DNA from: Streptomyces sp. CB03234
GTDB lineage: Bacteria > Actinomycetota > Actinomycetes > Streptomycetales > Streptomycetaceae
Length of the DNA stretch: 64,000 nucleotides
Assembly: GCF_001905885.1 (NCBI RefSeq)
Contig: NZ_LIYH01000004.1
Coordinates: forward strand, 682,001-746,000
Reading direction: 5' to 3'
The notes below the pieces were generated by a model. The model saw only the letters and a list, made by a program, of their open reading frames with translations, did not search any database and was not told where the DNA came from. Both the position numbers and the translations under genes were made by a program. This document shows, piece after piece, positions 16,347 to 25,609 of the stretch; the stretch's first letter is position 1; each line of letters begins with the position of its first letter.

Positions 16347-18737
16347 ATGCGCAAGGACGAGTGCTCTGGCGGCGTACCCCTGACCGACGAGGAACTCACC
16401 TCGCTCGACGCGCACTGGAGGGCGGCCAACTACCTCTCGGTCGGGCAGATCTACCTGATGGACAACCCGCTGCTGCGCAAGCCGCTGGAACCGGCGCACA
16501 TCAAGCCGCGGTTGCTCGGTCACTGGGGTACGTCCCCGGGCCTCAACCTCGTGCACACTCACCTCAACCGGGTGATCCGTCGTCACGGTCTCGACGCCCT
16601 GTGCATCTGGGGGCCCGGGCACGGCGGGCCGGCCGTCCTCGCCAACTCCTGGCTGGAAGGCAGCTACAGCGAGACGTACCCGGACGTGAGCCGGGACGAG
16701 GAAGGCATGGCTCGGCTGTTCCGGCAGTTCTCCTTCCCCGGCGGCGTGCCGAGCCACGTGGCGCCCGAGACCCCCGGCTCGATCCACGAGGGCGGGGAAC
16801 TGGGCTACTCCCTTTCGCACGCGTACGGCGCTGCGCTGGACAATCCGGACCTCCTGGTGGCGTGCGTCATCGGGGACGGCGAGGCCGAGACGGGACCGCT
16901 CGCCGCCTCCTGGCACTCCAACAAGTTCCTCGACCCCGTCCACGACGGAGCAGTCCTGCCGATCCTGCACCTCAACGGCTACAAGATCGCCAATCCCACC
17001 GTGCTCGCGCGGCTCCCCGAGGCGGAACTCGACGAACTGCTGCGGGGCTACGGCCACGACCCCCTGCACGTCACCGGCGACGACCCGCACCAGGTCCACC
17101 GGGCGATGGCGGCCGCGATGGACACGGCCGTCGACCGCGTCCGGCACATCCAGCGGCGGGCCCGCAGCGGCGGACCGGACGAGGGCGAGCGACCGCGCTG
17201 GCCCGTGATCGTCCTCCGTACGCCGAAGGGCTGGACCGGTCCGGCCGAGGTGGACGACCTCCCGGTCGAAGGCACCTGGCGCTCCCACCAGGTCCCGCTG
17301 TCCGAGGTGCGGGACGACCCGGGGCACCGCGAGCAGCTGGAGGCCTGGCTGCGGTCCTACCGCCCCGAGGAGCTGTTCGACGAGCACGGCAGGCCGCGGG
17401 CGCGGGTGCTCGCCTGCGTACCGGACGGTGAGCGACGGCTGGGCGCCACTCGGCACGCCAACGGCGGCCTGCTGCTGCGGGAGCTGCCCCTCCCGCCGCT
17501 CGAACGCTTCGCCGTCGCCGTGGACCGGCCGGGCGGCACCCGGCACGAGCCGACCAAGGTCCTCGGCGAGCTGCTGGAGGCCGTCATGTCCGCCACCGCC
17601 GACCGCCGTGACTTCCGGCTCGTCGGCCCCGACGAGACCGCCTCCAACCGCCTCCAGGCCGTGTACGGAGCCAGCGGCAAGGCATGGCAGGAACCGGTCC
17701 TCGCCACCGACGAACACCTCGACCGGCACGGCCGAGTGATGGAGATCCTCTCCGAACACACCTGCCAGGGGTGGCTGGAGGGCTACCTCCTCACCGGCCG
17801 CCACGGGCTGTTCTCCTGCTACGAGGCGTTCGTCCACATCGTCGACTCCATGGTCAACCAGCACATCAAGTGGCTGAAGACCGCTCGCGCTCTGCCGTGG
17901 CGCGCCCCCGTCGCCTCCCTCAACTACCTGCTGACGTCTCATGTATGGCGCCAGGACCACAACGGCTTCTCCCACCAGGACCCCGGCTTCGTCGACCATG
18001 TGCTCAACAAGAGCCCCGAAGTCGTCCGCGTCTACCTGCCGCCGGACGCCAACACCCTCCTGTCCGTCGCGGACCACGCACTGCGCAGCCGTGACCACGT
18101 CAATGTGATCGTGGCCGGCAAACAGCCCTGCTTCGACTGGCTCTCCCTCGACGACGCCCGCGCCCACTGCGCCCGCGGCGCCGGCGTCTGGAGCTGGGCG
18201 GGCACCGAGGACGGCACGCGTGAGCCCGATGTGGTCCTCGCCTGCGCCGGTGATGTACCCACCCAGGAAGTGCTCGCCGCGGCCGGTCTGCTGCGTCATC
18301 ACCTGCCCCGGCTCGCGGTCCGAGTGGTGAACGTCATCGACATGACCCGGCTCATGCCCCACGAGGAGCACCCGCACGGCATGACCGACGGGGAGTACGA
18401 CGCCCTGTTCACCCGCGACAGGCCGGTGATCTTCGCCTACCACGGCTACCCGTGGCTGGTGCACCGCCTGGCCTACCGCCGCACCGGACACCCGAACCTC
18501 CACGTACGCGGCTACAAGGAGGTCGGCACCACCACGACCCCCTTCGACATGGTCGTGCGCAACGACCTGGACCGCTACCGCCTCGTGATGGATGTGATCG
18601 ACCGCGTGCCCGGCCTCGCCGTACGAGCCGTGGGCGTACGGCAGGCCATGGCGGACGCGCGCACCCGCCACCACGCCTGGATCCGCGAACACGGCAGCGA
18701 CATGCCCGAGGTCACCGACTGGACGTGGCCCGCCTGA
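16347..18737 (+). CDS. xfp: phosphoketolase (xylulose-5-P / fructose-6-P)
   Basis: A 796-residue thiamine-diphosphate enzyme of normal family length. Both family signatures are visible: EGGELGY (about 150) and the ThDP motif ending VIGDGEAETGP (about 170-183); the C-terminal half carries the transketolase-like fold. It cleaves xylulose-5-phosphate or fructose-6-phosphate with phosphate to acetyl phosphate plus glyceraldehyde-3-phosphate or erythrose-4-phosphate. Acetyl phosphate can yield ATP through acetate kinase, and the other product feeds the GAPDH gene just downstream. ATG at 16347 has a GGAGGA ribosome site. In this context it probably supports oxygen-independent ATP formation. Confidence 0.95.
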   Translation: MRKDECSGGVPLTDEELTSLDAHWRAANYLSVGQIYLMDNPLLRKPLEPAHIKPRLLGHWGTSPGLNLVHTHLNRVIRRHGLDALCIWGPGHGGPAVLANSWLEGSYSETYPDVSRDEEGMARLFRQFSFPGGVPSHVAPETPGSIHEGGELGYSLSHAYGAALDNPDLLVACVIGDGEAETGPLAASWHSNKFLDPVHDGAVLPILHLNGYKIANPTVLARLPEAELDELLRGYGHDPLHVTGDDPHQVHRAMAAAMDTAVDRVRHIQRRARSGGPDEGERPRWPVIVLRTPKGWTGPAEVDDLPVEGTWRSHQVPLSEVRDDPGHREQLEAWLRSYRPEELFDEHGRPRARVLACVPDGERRLGATRHANGGLLLRELPLPPLERFAVAVDRPGGTRHEPTKVLGELLEAVMSATADRRDFRLVGPDETASNRLQAVYGASGKAWQEPVLATDEHLDRHGRVMEILSEHTCQGWLEGYLLTGRHGLFSCYEAFVHIVDSMVNQHIKWLKTARALPWRAPVASLNYLLTSHVWRQDHNGFSHQDPGFVDHVLNKSPEVVRVYLPPDANTLLSVADHALRSRDHVNVIVAGKQPCFDWLSLDDARAHCARGAGVWSWAGTEDGTREPDVVLACAGDVPTQEVLAAAGLLRHHLPRLAVRVVNVIDMTRLMPHEEHPHGMTDGEYDALFTRDRPVIFAYHGYPWLVHRLAYRRTGHPNLHVRGYKEVGTTTTPFDMVVRNDLDRYRLVMDVIDRVPGLAVRAVGVRQAMADARTRHHAWIREHGSDMPEVTDWTWPA

Positions 18738-18812
18738 ACCGTGCCGTCGTGTACCCCGACATCCATTGGTGGATCGACGGAGGGCCGCCGACGAAGGGCT
18801 TCCTCAGCAGCG

Positions 18813-19085
18813 TCACGGTCGGTCCGATCGAGCATGGTCGACTCCGCGACCGTTCGCCAGCCGGTTCACCACACCCACCACCCCGTCCACCCGCCATGCC
18901 GCTCGGATCAGTGCCGACGTATCAGCATGGGGTCCGAGCCGGCCCGCCATGGTGACCACACCGTCGCGGACGTCGACACGCACCTGATCGGCGTCGTGCG
19001 CCGGCACGCGGACCGAGAAGGCCTCGCTGACGTCCGAACGGATCTCCTCGTCGGTGCGGAGGAAGACACGCAGGAGGTCGCGGCG
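18813..19085 (-). pseudogene. BON-domain fragment of a CBS-BON protein
   Basis: Codons on the minus strand encode RRDLLRVFLRTDEEIRSDV followed by a BON domain (VRVDVRDGVVTMAGRL, VDGVVGVVNRL). This is the C-terminal third of the CBS-BON architecture seen intact at 51328-51975, where the equivalent linker reads SRSDLLKVFLRSDEDM. The CBS pair is absent and no start codon or ribosome site belongs to it, so it is a degraded paralogue. It lies antisense between phosphoketolase and GAPDH, just next to the GAPDH operator. Confidence 0.7.
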
Positions 19086-19127
19086 TGGGACCCGCCATCG
19101 ACCGGGCCGCTCGGAGCACGGGAGAAG

Positions 19128-19143
19128 AGGGCCCAATGGCCCT
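19128..19143. promoter_or_regulatory. DosR/OsdR-box-like palindrome upstream of gap
   Basis: AGGGCC-CAAT-GGCCCT, a perfect copy of the island motif, 91 bases before the GAPDH start codon. Confidence 0.65.
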
Positions 19144-19234
19144 GGGACACTTCCGTTCGACCCCTGCCCCGGGGCAGGCACCGGCCCGCACGCTGGCACC
19201 ACCTGCAACGGAACCCCTCGGGAGGGCGGCGGAC

Positions 19235-20263
19235 ATGACCGTACGCATGGGAATCAACGGCTTCGGGCGCATCGGGCGCGACTACCTGCGCTGCGTCATG
19301 GAACGCTTGGAGGCGAGCAGCGGTACCCCGGTGGAAGTGGTGGCCGTCAACGACCTCGCCGCCCCGGAAACGCTGGCCCATCTGCTCACCTACGACTCGA
19401 CCTACGGCCGGTTCGGCCGCACCGTCGAGCACGACGACGACTCCATCACGGTCGACGGGCGCCGCATCGCCGTCACGTCCGAGCGTGACCCCGCCGACCT
19501 GCCCTGGGGGGCCCTGGGTGTGGACGTGGTCATCGAGGCCACCGGCCGCTTCCGCACCAGGGAGGACGCCGGCCGGCACCTGAAGGCGGGAGCGCGCAAG
19601 GTACTGCTCTCGGTTCCCGGCAAGGGCGTGGACGCCACCATCGTCATGGGCGTCAACGAATACACGTACGACCCGCGTCTCGACCATGTGATCTCCAACG
19701 CGTCCTGCACCACCAACTGTGTGGCCCCGATGGTGAAGGTCCTCGACGGGCGTTTCGGAATCGTCAAGGGCCTGATGACCACCATCCACGGCTACACCAA
19801 TGATCAGGTCGTCCTCGACGGCCCGCACAAGGATCTGCGCCGGGGTCGCACGGCAGCGGTCAACATCGTCCCGACCAGCACCGGCGCCGCCCGAGCCGTC
19901 GGGCTGGTGCTTCCCGGACTCGCGGGCACCCTGGACGGCATCGCGGTGCGCGTGCCGGTCGAGGACGGCTCGCTGACCGACCTCACCCTGGTGCTGGACC
20001 GGCCGGTGTCGGCGCAGGACGTCAACTACGCCTTCCGGGAGGCCGCCGAGGGACCGCTGAAGGGCATCCTGCGGGTGAGCGACGCCCCGATCGTCTCACG
20101 CGACATCGTCGGTGACCCTGCCTCGTGCATCGTCGACGCACCACTGACGCAGGCGCACGGGAACCTCCTCAAGGTCTTCGGCTGGTACGACAACGAGTGG
20201 GGCTACACCAACCGCCTCGTCGACCTCACCCAGTACGTCGTCGCTCTGCTCGATGTCCGATGA
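19235..20263 (+). CDS. gap: type I glyceraldehyde-3-phosphate dehydrogenase
   Basis: A 342-residue NAD-dependent GAPDH. The Rossmann motif GINGFGRIGR is at about residues 6-15; the aspartate after the second strand (VAVNDLA) favours NAD. The catalytic cysteine is in SNASCTTNC (about 153-161), and the C-terminal WYDNEWGY is present. It turns glyceraldehyde-3-phosphate into 1,3-bisphosphoglycerate. It is probably an island-specific paralogue of the housekeeping enzyme, serving carbon from phosphoketolase under fermentation. ATG at 19235 has a CGGGAGGG ribosome site; the upstream extension of the frame is antisense to the BON fragment. Its stop overlaps the next gene's ATG. Confidence 0.93.
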   Translation: MTVRMGINGFGRIGRDYLRCVMERLEASSGTPVEVVAVNDLAAPETLAHLLTYDSTYGRFGRTVEHDDDSITVDGRRIAVTSERDPADLPWGALGVDVVIEATGRFRTREDAGRHLKAGARKVLLSVPGKGVDATIVMGVNEYTYDPRLDHVISNASCTTNCVAPMVKVLDGRFGIVKGLMTTIHGYTNDQVVLDGPHKDLRRGRTAAVNIVPTSTGAARAVGLVLPGLAGTLDGIAVRVPVEDGSLTDLTLVLDRPVSAQDVNYAFREAAEGPLKGILRVSDAPIVSRDIVGDPASCIVDAPLTQAHGNLLKVFGWYDNEWGYTNRLVDLTQYVVALLDVR

Positions 20264-20859
20264 AGCACCGGTACCCCACAGGCCCGGAAGGCGAGACGGT
20301 GGGCGTCAGGAGGGTGCGACTGTGGCGTTTGCGGCGCAACGCGCTGCGTCACCGCTCCCACGCCATGGAGGGCTGGATCGTCCTGGTACTGGGCGTGATC
20401 GGGTTCATCGGTGCTCCTCTGGGCGGCGCGGTGGCATGGGAGGCCGTGCTGGAGGCACGATCTCAGCAGCAGACCGAGCGCCGGCTCACCGACGCGGTGC
20501 TGGTGGAGGACCCCGCACCCGCGGCCAGAGGCAGCACACGCGCCAGGGCCACCGTGCGGTGGACCGGCCCCGACGGCACCACGCACATCGGCCGGGTGCC
20601 GGTCGGGAGCCACATGGAGCGCGGATCCCATGTCTCCCTGTGGACGGACGAGGACGGGGCCATGACCTCCGCGCCGCTCGGCCCGGCCGCCGCGAGGTTC
20701 GACGCCGCGGTGGCCGCGCTCACCATCACGGTGGGCCTCGGTTTCCTCGTGCTCGCCGCCCACCGGCTCGTCCGACGGGTGTGCGAACGTCGCCGCAGCG
20801 CGCGCTGGGGCCGGGAATGGGCACGAGTGGCACCGGAGTGGGACCGCAAGAACGCCTGA
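20260..20859 (+). CDS. Rv1733c-like membrane protein
   Basis: A 199-residue protein with two membrane helices (about 38-62 and 147-168) around an extracytoplasmic beta-rich domain (ARATVRWTGPDGTTHIGRVP, about 95-114). The basic start LRRNALRHRSHAMEGW followed by a helix is typical of the Rv1733c family; Rv1733c is strongly DosR-induced in Mycobacterium tuberculosis and its function is unknown. Its ATG overlaps the gap stop codon (ATGA), so the two are translated from one message under the AGGGCC-N4-GGCCCT site at 19128. Confidence 0.8.
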   Translation: MKHRYPTGPEGETVGVRRVRLWRLRRNALRHRSHAMEGWIVLVLGVIGFIGAPLGGAVAWEAVLEARSQQQTERRLTDAVLVEDPAPAARGSTRARATVRWTGPDGTTHIGRVPVGSHMERGSHVSLWTDEDGAMTSAPLGPAAARFDAAVAALTITVGLGFLVLAAHRLVRRVCERRRSARWGREWARVAPEWDRKNA

Positions 20860-20887
20860 GCCGGTGGGCCCGAACGGGTCTCCCTTC

Positions 20888-20903
20888 GGGACCTTCGGGA
20901 CCT
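20888..20903. promoter_or_regulatory. weak DosR/OsdR-box-like site upstream of adhE
   Basis: GGGACC-TTCG-GGACCT matches 9 of 12 specified bases of the island motif and lies 91 bases before the adhE start, the usual spacing. It is part of a direct repeat of TTCGGGACC (20885-20902). Confidence 0.35.
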
Positions 20904-20994
20904 TCGTCACGAGCCTGTCCGGCGGAAGGCTGTAGGTGACAGCAGGGGCTGCCGCCCCGGTGCCCGCTGCTCCGCCCGTATCCAGGGAGATCTC

Positions 20995-23658
20995 ATGACT
21001 CAGGTGACCACTGACCGGCGGAATGCCGCTTGCGGGGACGACGCTCCGTCCGACGCCGGGATGGCCGTGAACCGGCTGGTCGACAACGCCTGCGAGGCAC
21101 TCGCCGACTTCGAGTCCTTCACGCAGGAGCAGGTCGACCACATCGTCGCCAAGGCTTCTGTGGCTGCCCTGGACCAGCACACCGCCCTGGCGCGGCTGGC
21201 GGTGGAGGAGACCGGCCGGGGCGTTTTCGAGGACAAGGCGGCGAAGAACATGTTCGCCTGCGAGCACGTCACCCACAGCATGTCGCGGACGAAGACGGTC
21301 GGCGTCATAGGGCGCGACGACATCGAGGGCATCATCGAGATCGCCGAACCGGTCGGGGTTCTGTGCGCGGTCACCCCGGTCACCAATCCGACGTCCACGA
21401 CCGTCTTCAAGGCGCTGCTGGCGCTGAAGACGCGCAACCCGGTGGTGTTCGCCTTCCACCCCTCCGCGCAGGCGTGCAGCGCCGAGGCCGCTCGCATCGT
21501 GCGGGACGCGGCCGTTGCCGCCGGGGCACCCGAGCACTGCGTGCAGTGGGTCGAGGAGCCCTCGATCGAGGCCACCGGACTCCTCATGCGTCATCCGGGA
21601 GTGGCCCTGATCCTGGCGACCGGCGGGAACAGCATGGTCAAGGCCGCCTACTCGGCGGGCAAGCCCGCCGTGGGCGCCGGCGCCGGCAACGTACCGGCCT
21701 ATGTGCACCGAAGCGCGGATCTGCGCAGGGCTGTCAACGACCTCGTCCTGTCCAAGTCCTTCGACCACGGCATGATCTGCGCGTCCGAACAGGCGGTCAT
21801 CCTCGACACCGAGGTGTACGACGAGGCCCTGGCCGAGTTCCGGCGCCTGCACGCCTACGTCGCGACCGCCGAGGAGAAGCGGAAGCTGGAGACCTACCTC
21901 TTCTCGCCGGACCCGGCCGGCCGGCAGGGCCGTGTCAACCCGGCGGCCGTGGGCCAGAGCCCCGCCTGGATCGCCGAGCGGGCAGGGTTCGCGATCCCCG
22001 CGGAGACGTCGCTCATCCTGGCCGGGGCGAGCCGTGTCGGGCCCGACGAGCCACTCACGCGGGAGAAGCTCTGCCCCGTCCTCACCGTGCTGCGGGCCGA
22101 CTCGACCGAGGAGGGCTTCGCTCTCGCGGCCGACATGGTCGCCTTCCACGGGCAGGGCCACAGCGCCGTGATCCACACCGGCGACCCGGCCCTCGCCGAA
22201 AGCTACGGGCGCCGCATGAAGACCGTACGCGTCATCGTCAACTCCCCGTCGTCCCAGGGCGCGATCGGCGGAATCTACAACCGCCTCCTGCCCTCGCTGA
22301 CCCTCGGCTGCGGCTCCTGGGGCAGCACGTCGGTCTCCGACAACGTCTCGGCCGCCCAACTGCTCAACATCAAGCGCGTGACGACGCGGCAGAACAACCT
22401 CCAGTGGTTCAAGGTGCCGCCGAAGATCTACTTCGAGCCGCAGGCCATCCGCTACCTGGCCGCGATGCCGGAGGTCCACCGCGTCACCGTGGTCACGGAC
22501 GCCACCATGACGCGCCTCGGCTACGTCGACCGCGTCAGCCGCGTCCTGCAGCAGCGGGAACAGCCCGTGACCATCCAGGTCATCGACGACGTGGAACCGG
22601 AGCCGAGTATCGATTCCGTACAGCGCGGCGCCGCCCTCATGCGCGACTTCCGGCCGGACACCATCATCGCCCTGGGCGGCGGGTCGCCCATGGACGCGGC
22701 CAAGGTGATGTGGCTGCTGTACGAACAGCCGGACGTCGACTTCGCCGACATGCGCCAGAAGTTCTCCGACATCCGCAAGCGCGCCTTCCGGTTCCCGGTG
22801 CTCGGCAAGCGGGCCCGGCTGGTCTGCGTTCCCACCACCTCGGGCACGGGCGCCGAGGTCACCCCGTTCGCGGTCATCTCCGACCCGGCGACCGGCAAGA
22901 AATACCCGCTCGCCGACTACGCCCTGACGCCCAGCGTCGCGATCGTCGACCCGGTACTCACCGCCGAGCTCCCAGCGTCGCTCGCGGCCGACAGCGGCTT
23001 CGACGCCCTCACGCACGCCACCGAGGCGTACGTCTCGGTCTACGCGAACGACTTCACCGACGGCCTGGCCCTCCATGCCATCAAGCTGATCTTCGAGAAC
23101 CTGGAAGCCGCCGTCACCGGACACGACGCACAGCGAACCCTGGCCCGGGAGAAGATGCACAACGCCGGCACCATCGCCGGCATGGCCTTCGGCAACGCCT
23201 TCCTCGGCATCGTCCACGCCATGTCCCACACCCTAGGCGCCACCTTCCACATCGCCCACGGGCGGACGAACGCGATCCTTCTGCCGCACGTGATCCGCTA
23301 CAACGGCACGGTTCCCGCCAAACTGACGGGATGGCCCAAGTACGAGAGCTACCGGGCGCCCGAGCGCTTCGGGGACATCGCCCGTGCGCTGGGACTGCCG
23401 GCCTCCACCGCAGCGGAAGGCGTCGCCTCGTACGCCGCCGCCGTGGAACGCCTGCGTGACGCCGTCGGTATCGAACCGTCCTTCCGAGCCCTGGGCATCG
23501 ACGAGTCGGCGTTCATCGGCGCCCTGCCGCAGCAGGCACTGAACGCCTACGAGGACCAGTGCGCCCCGGCGAACCCGCGCATGCCGATGCTGGACGACAT
23601 GGAGGACCTCATGCGCACCGCCTACTACGCCGGACCCCGGCCACTGCCTCTCGTCTGA
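20995..23658 (+). CDS. adhE: bifunctional acetaldehyde-CoA / alcohol dehydrogenase
   Basis: An 887-residue two-domain enzyme of normal AdhE length. The N-terminal CoA-acylating aldehyde dehydrogenase (about 20-450) has catalytic C262 in DHGMICASEQ. The C-terminal iron-dependent alcohol dehydrogenase (about 470-880) has the metal ligands in GFDALTHATEAY and HAMSHTLGATFHIAHGR, and the nucleotide motif ALGGGSPMD. It reduces acetyl-CoA to ethanol with two NADH, regenerating NAD without oxygen. Paired with pyruvate formate-lyase further on, it makes a classic mixed-acid route. Start ATG 20995 follows AGGGAGA. AdhE normally forms helical spirosomes. Confidence 0.95.
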   Translation: MTQVTTDRRNAACGDDAPSDAGMAVNRLVDNACEALADFESFTQEQVDHIVAKASVAALDQHTALARLAVEETGRGVFEDKAAKNMFACEHVTHSMSRTKTVGVIGRDDIEGIIEIAEPVGVLCAVTPVTNPTSTTVFKALLALKTRNPVVFAFHPSAQACSAEAARIVRDAAVAAGAPEHCVQWVEEPSIEATGLLMRHPGVALILATGGNSMVKAAYSAGKPAVGAGAGNVPAYVHRSADLRRAVNDLVLSKSFDHGMICASEQAVILDTEVYDEALAEFRRLHAYVATAEEKRKLETYLFSPDPAGRQGRVNPAAVGQSPAWIAERAGFAIPAETSLILAGASRVGPDEPLTREKLCPVLTVLRADSTEEGFALAADMVAFHGQGHSAVIHTGDPALAESYGRRMKTVRVIVNSPSSQGAIGGIYNRLLPSLTLGCGSWGSTSVSDNVSAAQLLNIKRVTTRQNNLQWFKVPPKIYFEPQAIRYLAAMPEVHRVTVVTDATMTRLGYVDRVSRVLQQREQPVTIQVIDDVEPEPSIDSVQRGAALMRDFRPDTIIALGGGSPMDAAKVMWLLYEQPDVDFADMRQKFSDIRKRAFRFPVLGKRARLVCVPTTSGTGAEVTPFAVISDPATGKKYPLADYALTPSVAIVDPVLTAELPASLAADSGFDALTHATEAYVSVYANDFTDGLALHAIKLIFENLEAAVTGHDAQRTLAREKMHNAGTIAGMAFGNAFLGIVHAMSHTLGATFHIAHGRTNAILLPHVIRYNGTVPAKLTGWPKYESYRAPERFGDIARALGLPASTAAEGVASYAAAVERLRDAVGIEPSFRALGIDESAFIGALPQQALNAYEDQCAPANPRMPMLDDMEDLMRTAYYAGPRPLPLV

Positions 23659-23723
23659 CCGCCCAACCACTCGCACGGCCGATAGGCTGGCGCATGAGCG
23701 GGTGATCGAGGTCGGGAGGACCG

Positions 23724-25448
23724 GTGGGCGTGGAGGAGCCGTTGTCGCGGATGCCCCAGATGCGGCTCGACGAGCTGCTGGAGGAGCTCCAGGCGCGTAT
23801 CAACGCGGCGCGCGGGACGAGGGACCGGGTGCACAGCCTGCTGGAGGCCGTCGTCTCGGTCGGCCGCGAGCTGGACCTCTCCCAGGTGCTGCGGCGCATC
23901 GTGGAAGCGGCCGCGCTCCTCGTGGACGCCCAGTACGGCGCCCTGGGGGTGATCGGCCCGGACGGCCGGACGCTGTCACAGTTCCTCACCGTCGGGCTGA
24001 CGGAGGAGGAGATCGCGAGGATCGGTCCTCTCCCGGCCGGGCACGGCATCCTGGGCGAGCTGATCCGCCACCCCGAGCCGCTCCGCCTGACGGACCTCGG
24101 CGCCCACGAGGCGTCCTACGGCTTCCCCGCCCATCACCCGCCCATGCGGACATTCCTGGGCGTGCCGATCCGCGTACGCGACGAGGTCTTCGGCAACCTC
24201 TACCTCACCGACAAACACGGTGGCGTGGACTTCGACGCCGAGGACGAGTCGGTGATCTCCACCCTGTCCGTCGCCGCAGGCGTCGCCATCGACAACGCAC
24301 GGCTGTACGAGGCGTCCCAGCGCCAGCAGCGCTGGCTGGAGGCGAACGCGGAGATCACCAACAGCCTGCTCTCCGGCAGCCCACGCCTGGCGGTCCTGGA
24401 ACTTATCGCCCGCCGCGCCCAGGAGATCACCGGGGCAGCGCTCGCCGACGTCTCCGTGCCCGTCGCCGCGACGGAGGATCTCGTCGTCGAGCTGGCCATC
24501 GGTGCCGACGGCGACACCCGCCGCGGCCTGGTCGTCCCGGTCGAGGGCACGCTGTCCGGTGCCTCCTACAAAGCCGGCGCACCCGTCACGACGGGCGGCC
24601 TGGCCGAGGACGACCGGTTCAACGCGGGACCGCGCCGCTTCGACGGCCTCGGCCCGGCGGTCGCCGTCCCCCTGGGCACCGCCGCCAAGGACACCCGTGG
24701 AGTGCTGCTGCTGGCCAGGCGCCAAGGCGAACCCGTCTTCACCCATGCCGAACTGGGGCCGCTGCTGGCCTTCGCCGGTCAGGCCGCGCTCGCTCTGGAG
24801 CTGGCCGAGCGCCGGAACGACGCCGAGCAGCTCGCGCTCCTGGAGGACCGCGACCGCATCGCCCGGGACCTGCACGACCTCGCCATCCAGCGCCTCTTCG
24901 CGACCGGTATGACCCTGCAGAGCGCCGCGCGGCTCGTGCAGCACGAGGGCGCTGCCGAACGGGTCTCGCGTGCCGTCGGGGACCTGGACGAAACGATCAA
25001 GATCATCCGCTCCACGATCTTCGGGCTGCGCGCCCGCGAGGAGGACACGGGACCGAGCCTGCGGGCACGCGTGGCCCGCGCGGTCGGCGAGACGGCCACG
25101 ACGCTCGGGTTCCCGCCCCGTCTGAGCATGGAAGGGCTGCTCGACACCGACGTGCCGCCACAGGTGGCCGAGCACGTCATGGCGGCCCTCACCGAGATGC
25201 TGAGCAACGCCGCCCGCCACGCGCACGCCACCCGGGTCGAGGTCGGCCTGGAAGCCACCTCCGACGAGGTCGTCCTCACCGTGACGGACAACGGCAGGGG
25301 AATCCCCGCCGAGGGCAGGCGCAGCGGCCTGAGCAACCTCGAGGATCGGGCGCGCGGCGTGGGCGGCACCCTGGAGATCGAGCGCCCCGACGAGGGCGGC
25401 AGCCGGTTTGTGTGGCGGGCGCCGCTCGGCGTCGACCGCGACAGGTGA
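23724..25448 (+). CDS. osdK: DosS/OsdK-like GAF-GAF oxygen/redox-sensing histidine kinase
   Basis: A 574-residue cytosolic sensor kinase: helix (about 12-45), GAF-A (about 52-198), GAF-B (about 220-362), HisKA_3 dimerisation with phospho-acceptor H384 in DRDRIARDLHDLAIQRLF, and HATPase (N box LTEMLSNAARHAH, about 490-503; DNGRGIP; SGLSNLEDRA). GAF-A contains GFPAHHPPMRTFLGVP (133-148); in mycobacterial DosS the proximal haem histidine lies in the matching HPPMRTFLGVP segment, so H138 is the likely haem ligand. This predicts an O2, NO and CO or redox sensor. The partner regulator is encoded 1.5 kb on. The GTG at 23724 is the most likely start; no OsdR-like box precedes it. Confidence 0.88.
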   Translation: MGVEEPLSRMPQMRLDELLEELQARINAARGTRDRVHSLLEAVVSVGRELDLSQVLRRIVEAAALLVDAQYGALGVIGPDGRTLSQFLTVGLTEEEIARIGPLPAGHGILGELIRHPEPLRLTDLGAHEASYGFPAHHPPMRTFLGVPIRVRDEVFGNLYLTDKHGGVDFDAEDESVISTLSVAAGVAIDNARLYEASQRQQRWLEANAEITNSLLSGSPRLAVLELIARRAQEITGAALADVSVPVAATEDLVVELAIGADGDTRRGLVVPVEGTLSGASYKAGAPVTTGGLAEDDRFNAGPRRFDGLGPAVAVPLGTAAKDTRGVLLLARRQGEPVFTHAELGPLLAFAGQAALALELAERRNDAEQLALLEDRDRIARDLHDLAIQRLFATGMTLQSAARLVQHEGAAERVSRAVGDLDETIKIIRSTIFGLRAREEDTGPSLRARVARAVGETATTLGFPPRLSMEGLLDTDVPPQVAEHVMAALTEMLSNAARHAHATRVEVGLEATSDEVVLTVTDNGRGIPAEGRRSGLSNLEDRARGVGGTLEIERPDEGGSRFVWRAPLGVDRDR

Positions 25449-25609
25449 TCGCAGCCTGCACTTCTCGAAGGAGGCGGGTCCGGGGACGGGAAGGCCGGAC
25501 CAGGTCTGCGGGTGCGCCACGATGTCCCCGCTCGACGACGTGACCCGCCAGTCCGGGGGCTTGCGTCGGTGGTTGTCAGGCGGCCGGTGGCCCTACGCCC
25601 CCGTGGGCG

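Noticed and set aside
20203..23229. Very long open frame on the minus strand opposite adhE
   Set aside because: An antisense shadow caused by extreme third-position GC; no domain, and the plus strand has a clear AdhE.
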